The translations under genes were made by a program, and so were the position numbers. 56,633 nucleotides of DNA from Clostridiales bacterium (GTDB lineage Bacteria; Bacillota; Clostridia; Oscillospirales; Oscillospiraceae), in the NCBI GenBank assembly GCA_022782265.1, contig JALFOM010000032.1:1-56633 (forward strand), written 5' to 3'. Positions 56,468-56,633 of this stretch are shown here, piece after piece (the first letter of the stretch is position 1; every line of letters starts with the position of its first letter). The notes under the pieces are model-generated. The model had not been told where the DNA came from. It saw nothing but the letters and a program-made list of their open reading frames with translations, and made no database searches.

Positions 56468-56633
56468 TCAGTATTCCACCTTTTCGCTCAGCGGCAGCTC
56501 CAGAAGCTCCGGGTTTTCCAGCAGCTTGCGCAGGAGCCGCACGGTTTTGGAATAGTAGTAGCCGTCCGCGATCCGCTCGTCGATGGTCAGGCCAAGATCC
56601 ACGCTGTCGCGCATTTCCACATTTCCCTGGTCG
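56468..56633 (-). CDS. E2/chloramphenicol-acetyltransferase-like acyltransferase, C-terminal fragment
   Basis: Last 55 codons; the gene continues past the right edge. VDLGLTIDERIADGYYYSKTVRLLRKLLENPELLELPL matches the C-terminal end of the 2-oxoacid dehydrogenase acyltransferase / CAT fold, where DHRxxDG carries the catalytic His. Here the block is DERIADG: His is replaced by Glu while the DG is kept. Without the N-terminus it is unclear whether a lipoyl domain is present. The protein may be a free-standing CAT-like protein with altered or lost activity. Confidence 0.65.
   Translation of the reverse strand, partial: DQGNVEMRDSVDLGLTIDERIADGYYYSKTVRLLRKLLENPELLELPLSEKVEY

Overview
The window reads as chromosomal DNA of a GC-rich, low-oxygen gut Firmicute, most likely an Oscillospiraceae/Ruminococcaceae-type Clostridium. 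Supporting signs are TTGACA/TATAAT promoters with AGGAGG ribosome sites, ferredoxin-linked 2-oxoacid oxidoreductase subunits, a TRAP-fed uronate pathway, RsgI-like anti-sigma architecture, FeoA/FeoB, and intergenic GC-rich REP palindromes with a RAYT-type transposase. The species cannot be named from the sequence alone. Genes are dense on both strands, and I see no prophage, CRISPR array or rRNA.

Layout. 1-834: end of a 2-oxoacid:ferredoxin oxidoreductase operon. 1003-4480: glycosyltransferase, MATE exporter, and a convergent DEDDh exonuclease. 4655-17443: sugar-acid catabolism. It holds a LacI regulator, a DctPQM TRAP importer, a small VOC-like protein, KduI, a KDPG aldolase fused to the same VOC-like domain, a KDG kinase, a KduD-type SDR, a zinc alcohol dehydrogenase, and a flavin/Fe-S ene-reductase behind a tiny membrane protein. 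Together KduI, the SDR, the kinase and the aldolase would turn 5-keto-4-deoxyuronate into pyruvate and glyceraldehyde-3-phosphate. LacI-type boxes lie before the importer and before the aldolase. 17511-21353: a self-regulated TetR / kinase-like / ABC-2 export operon whose promoter sits between two identical operators. 21511-25299: Tex, a small XRE locus, and a GreA-type factor. 25472-28014: tandem CNNM/CBS membrane proteins.

28015-33784: repeat-rich accessory stretch. It has arrays of perfect hairpins, an EEP phosphatase, glyA, a RAYT transposase overlapping the glyA stop and carrying a REP pair inside its own reading frame, ridA-ilvA, and a ~180-bp foldback element in front of ilvA. 33980-36188: ECF sigma, RsgI-like anti-sigma with a Trp-rich tail, and a PepSY protein. 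36381-41508: feoAB (feoB carries a REP-like insert), two methyltransferases and a PlsC acyltransferase. 41735-48214: PMT glycosyltransferase with a discoidin-like insert, hibernation factor, zinc ribbon, SDR, a 116-bp MITE-like element, gamma carbonic anhydrase, pyrimidine phosphorylase, and an orphan MazF.

48357-56633: several proteins that keep a family fold but have lost key motifs. These are an SGNH-like protein without the catalytic His, an EF-G-like GTPase without NKxD, a 906-residue protein that looks like a degenerate P-type ATPase with a long acidic tail, a rhomboid-like protein without GxSG, and (cut by the right edge) an E2/CAT-like acyltransferase with His replaced by Glu. RlmB and tRNA-Pro(GGG) are also here; the tRNA is followed by forward and inverted copies of its own 3' part. 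The strongest candidates for something undescribed are the P-type-ATPase-like protein, the RAYT/REP system with REPs inside genes, the sigma/anti-sigma/PepSY cassette, and the tRNA-derived repeat.
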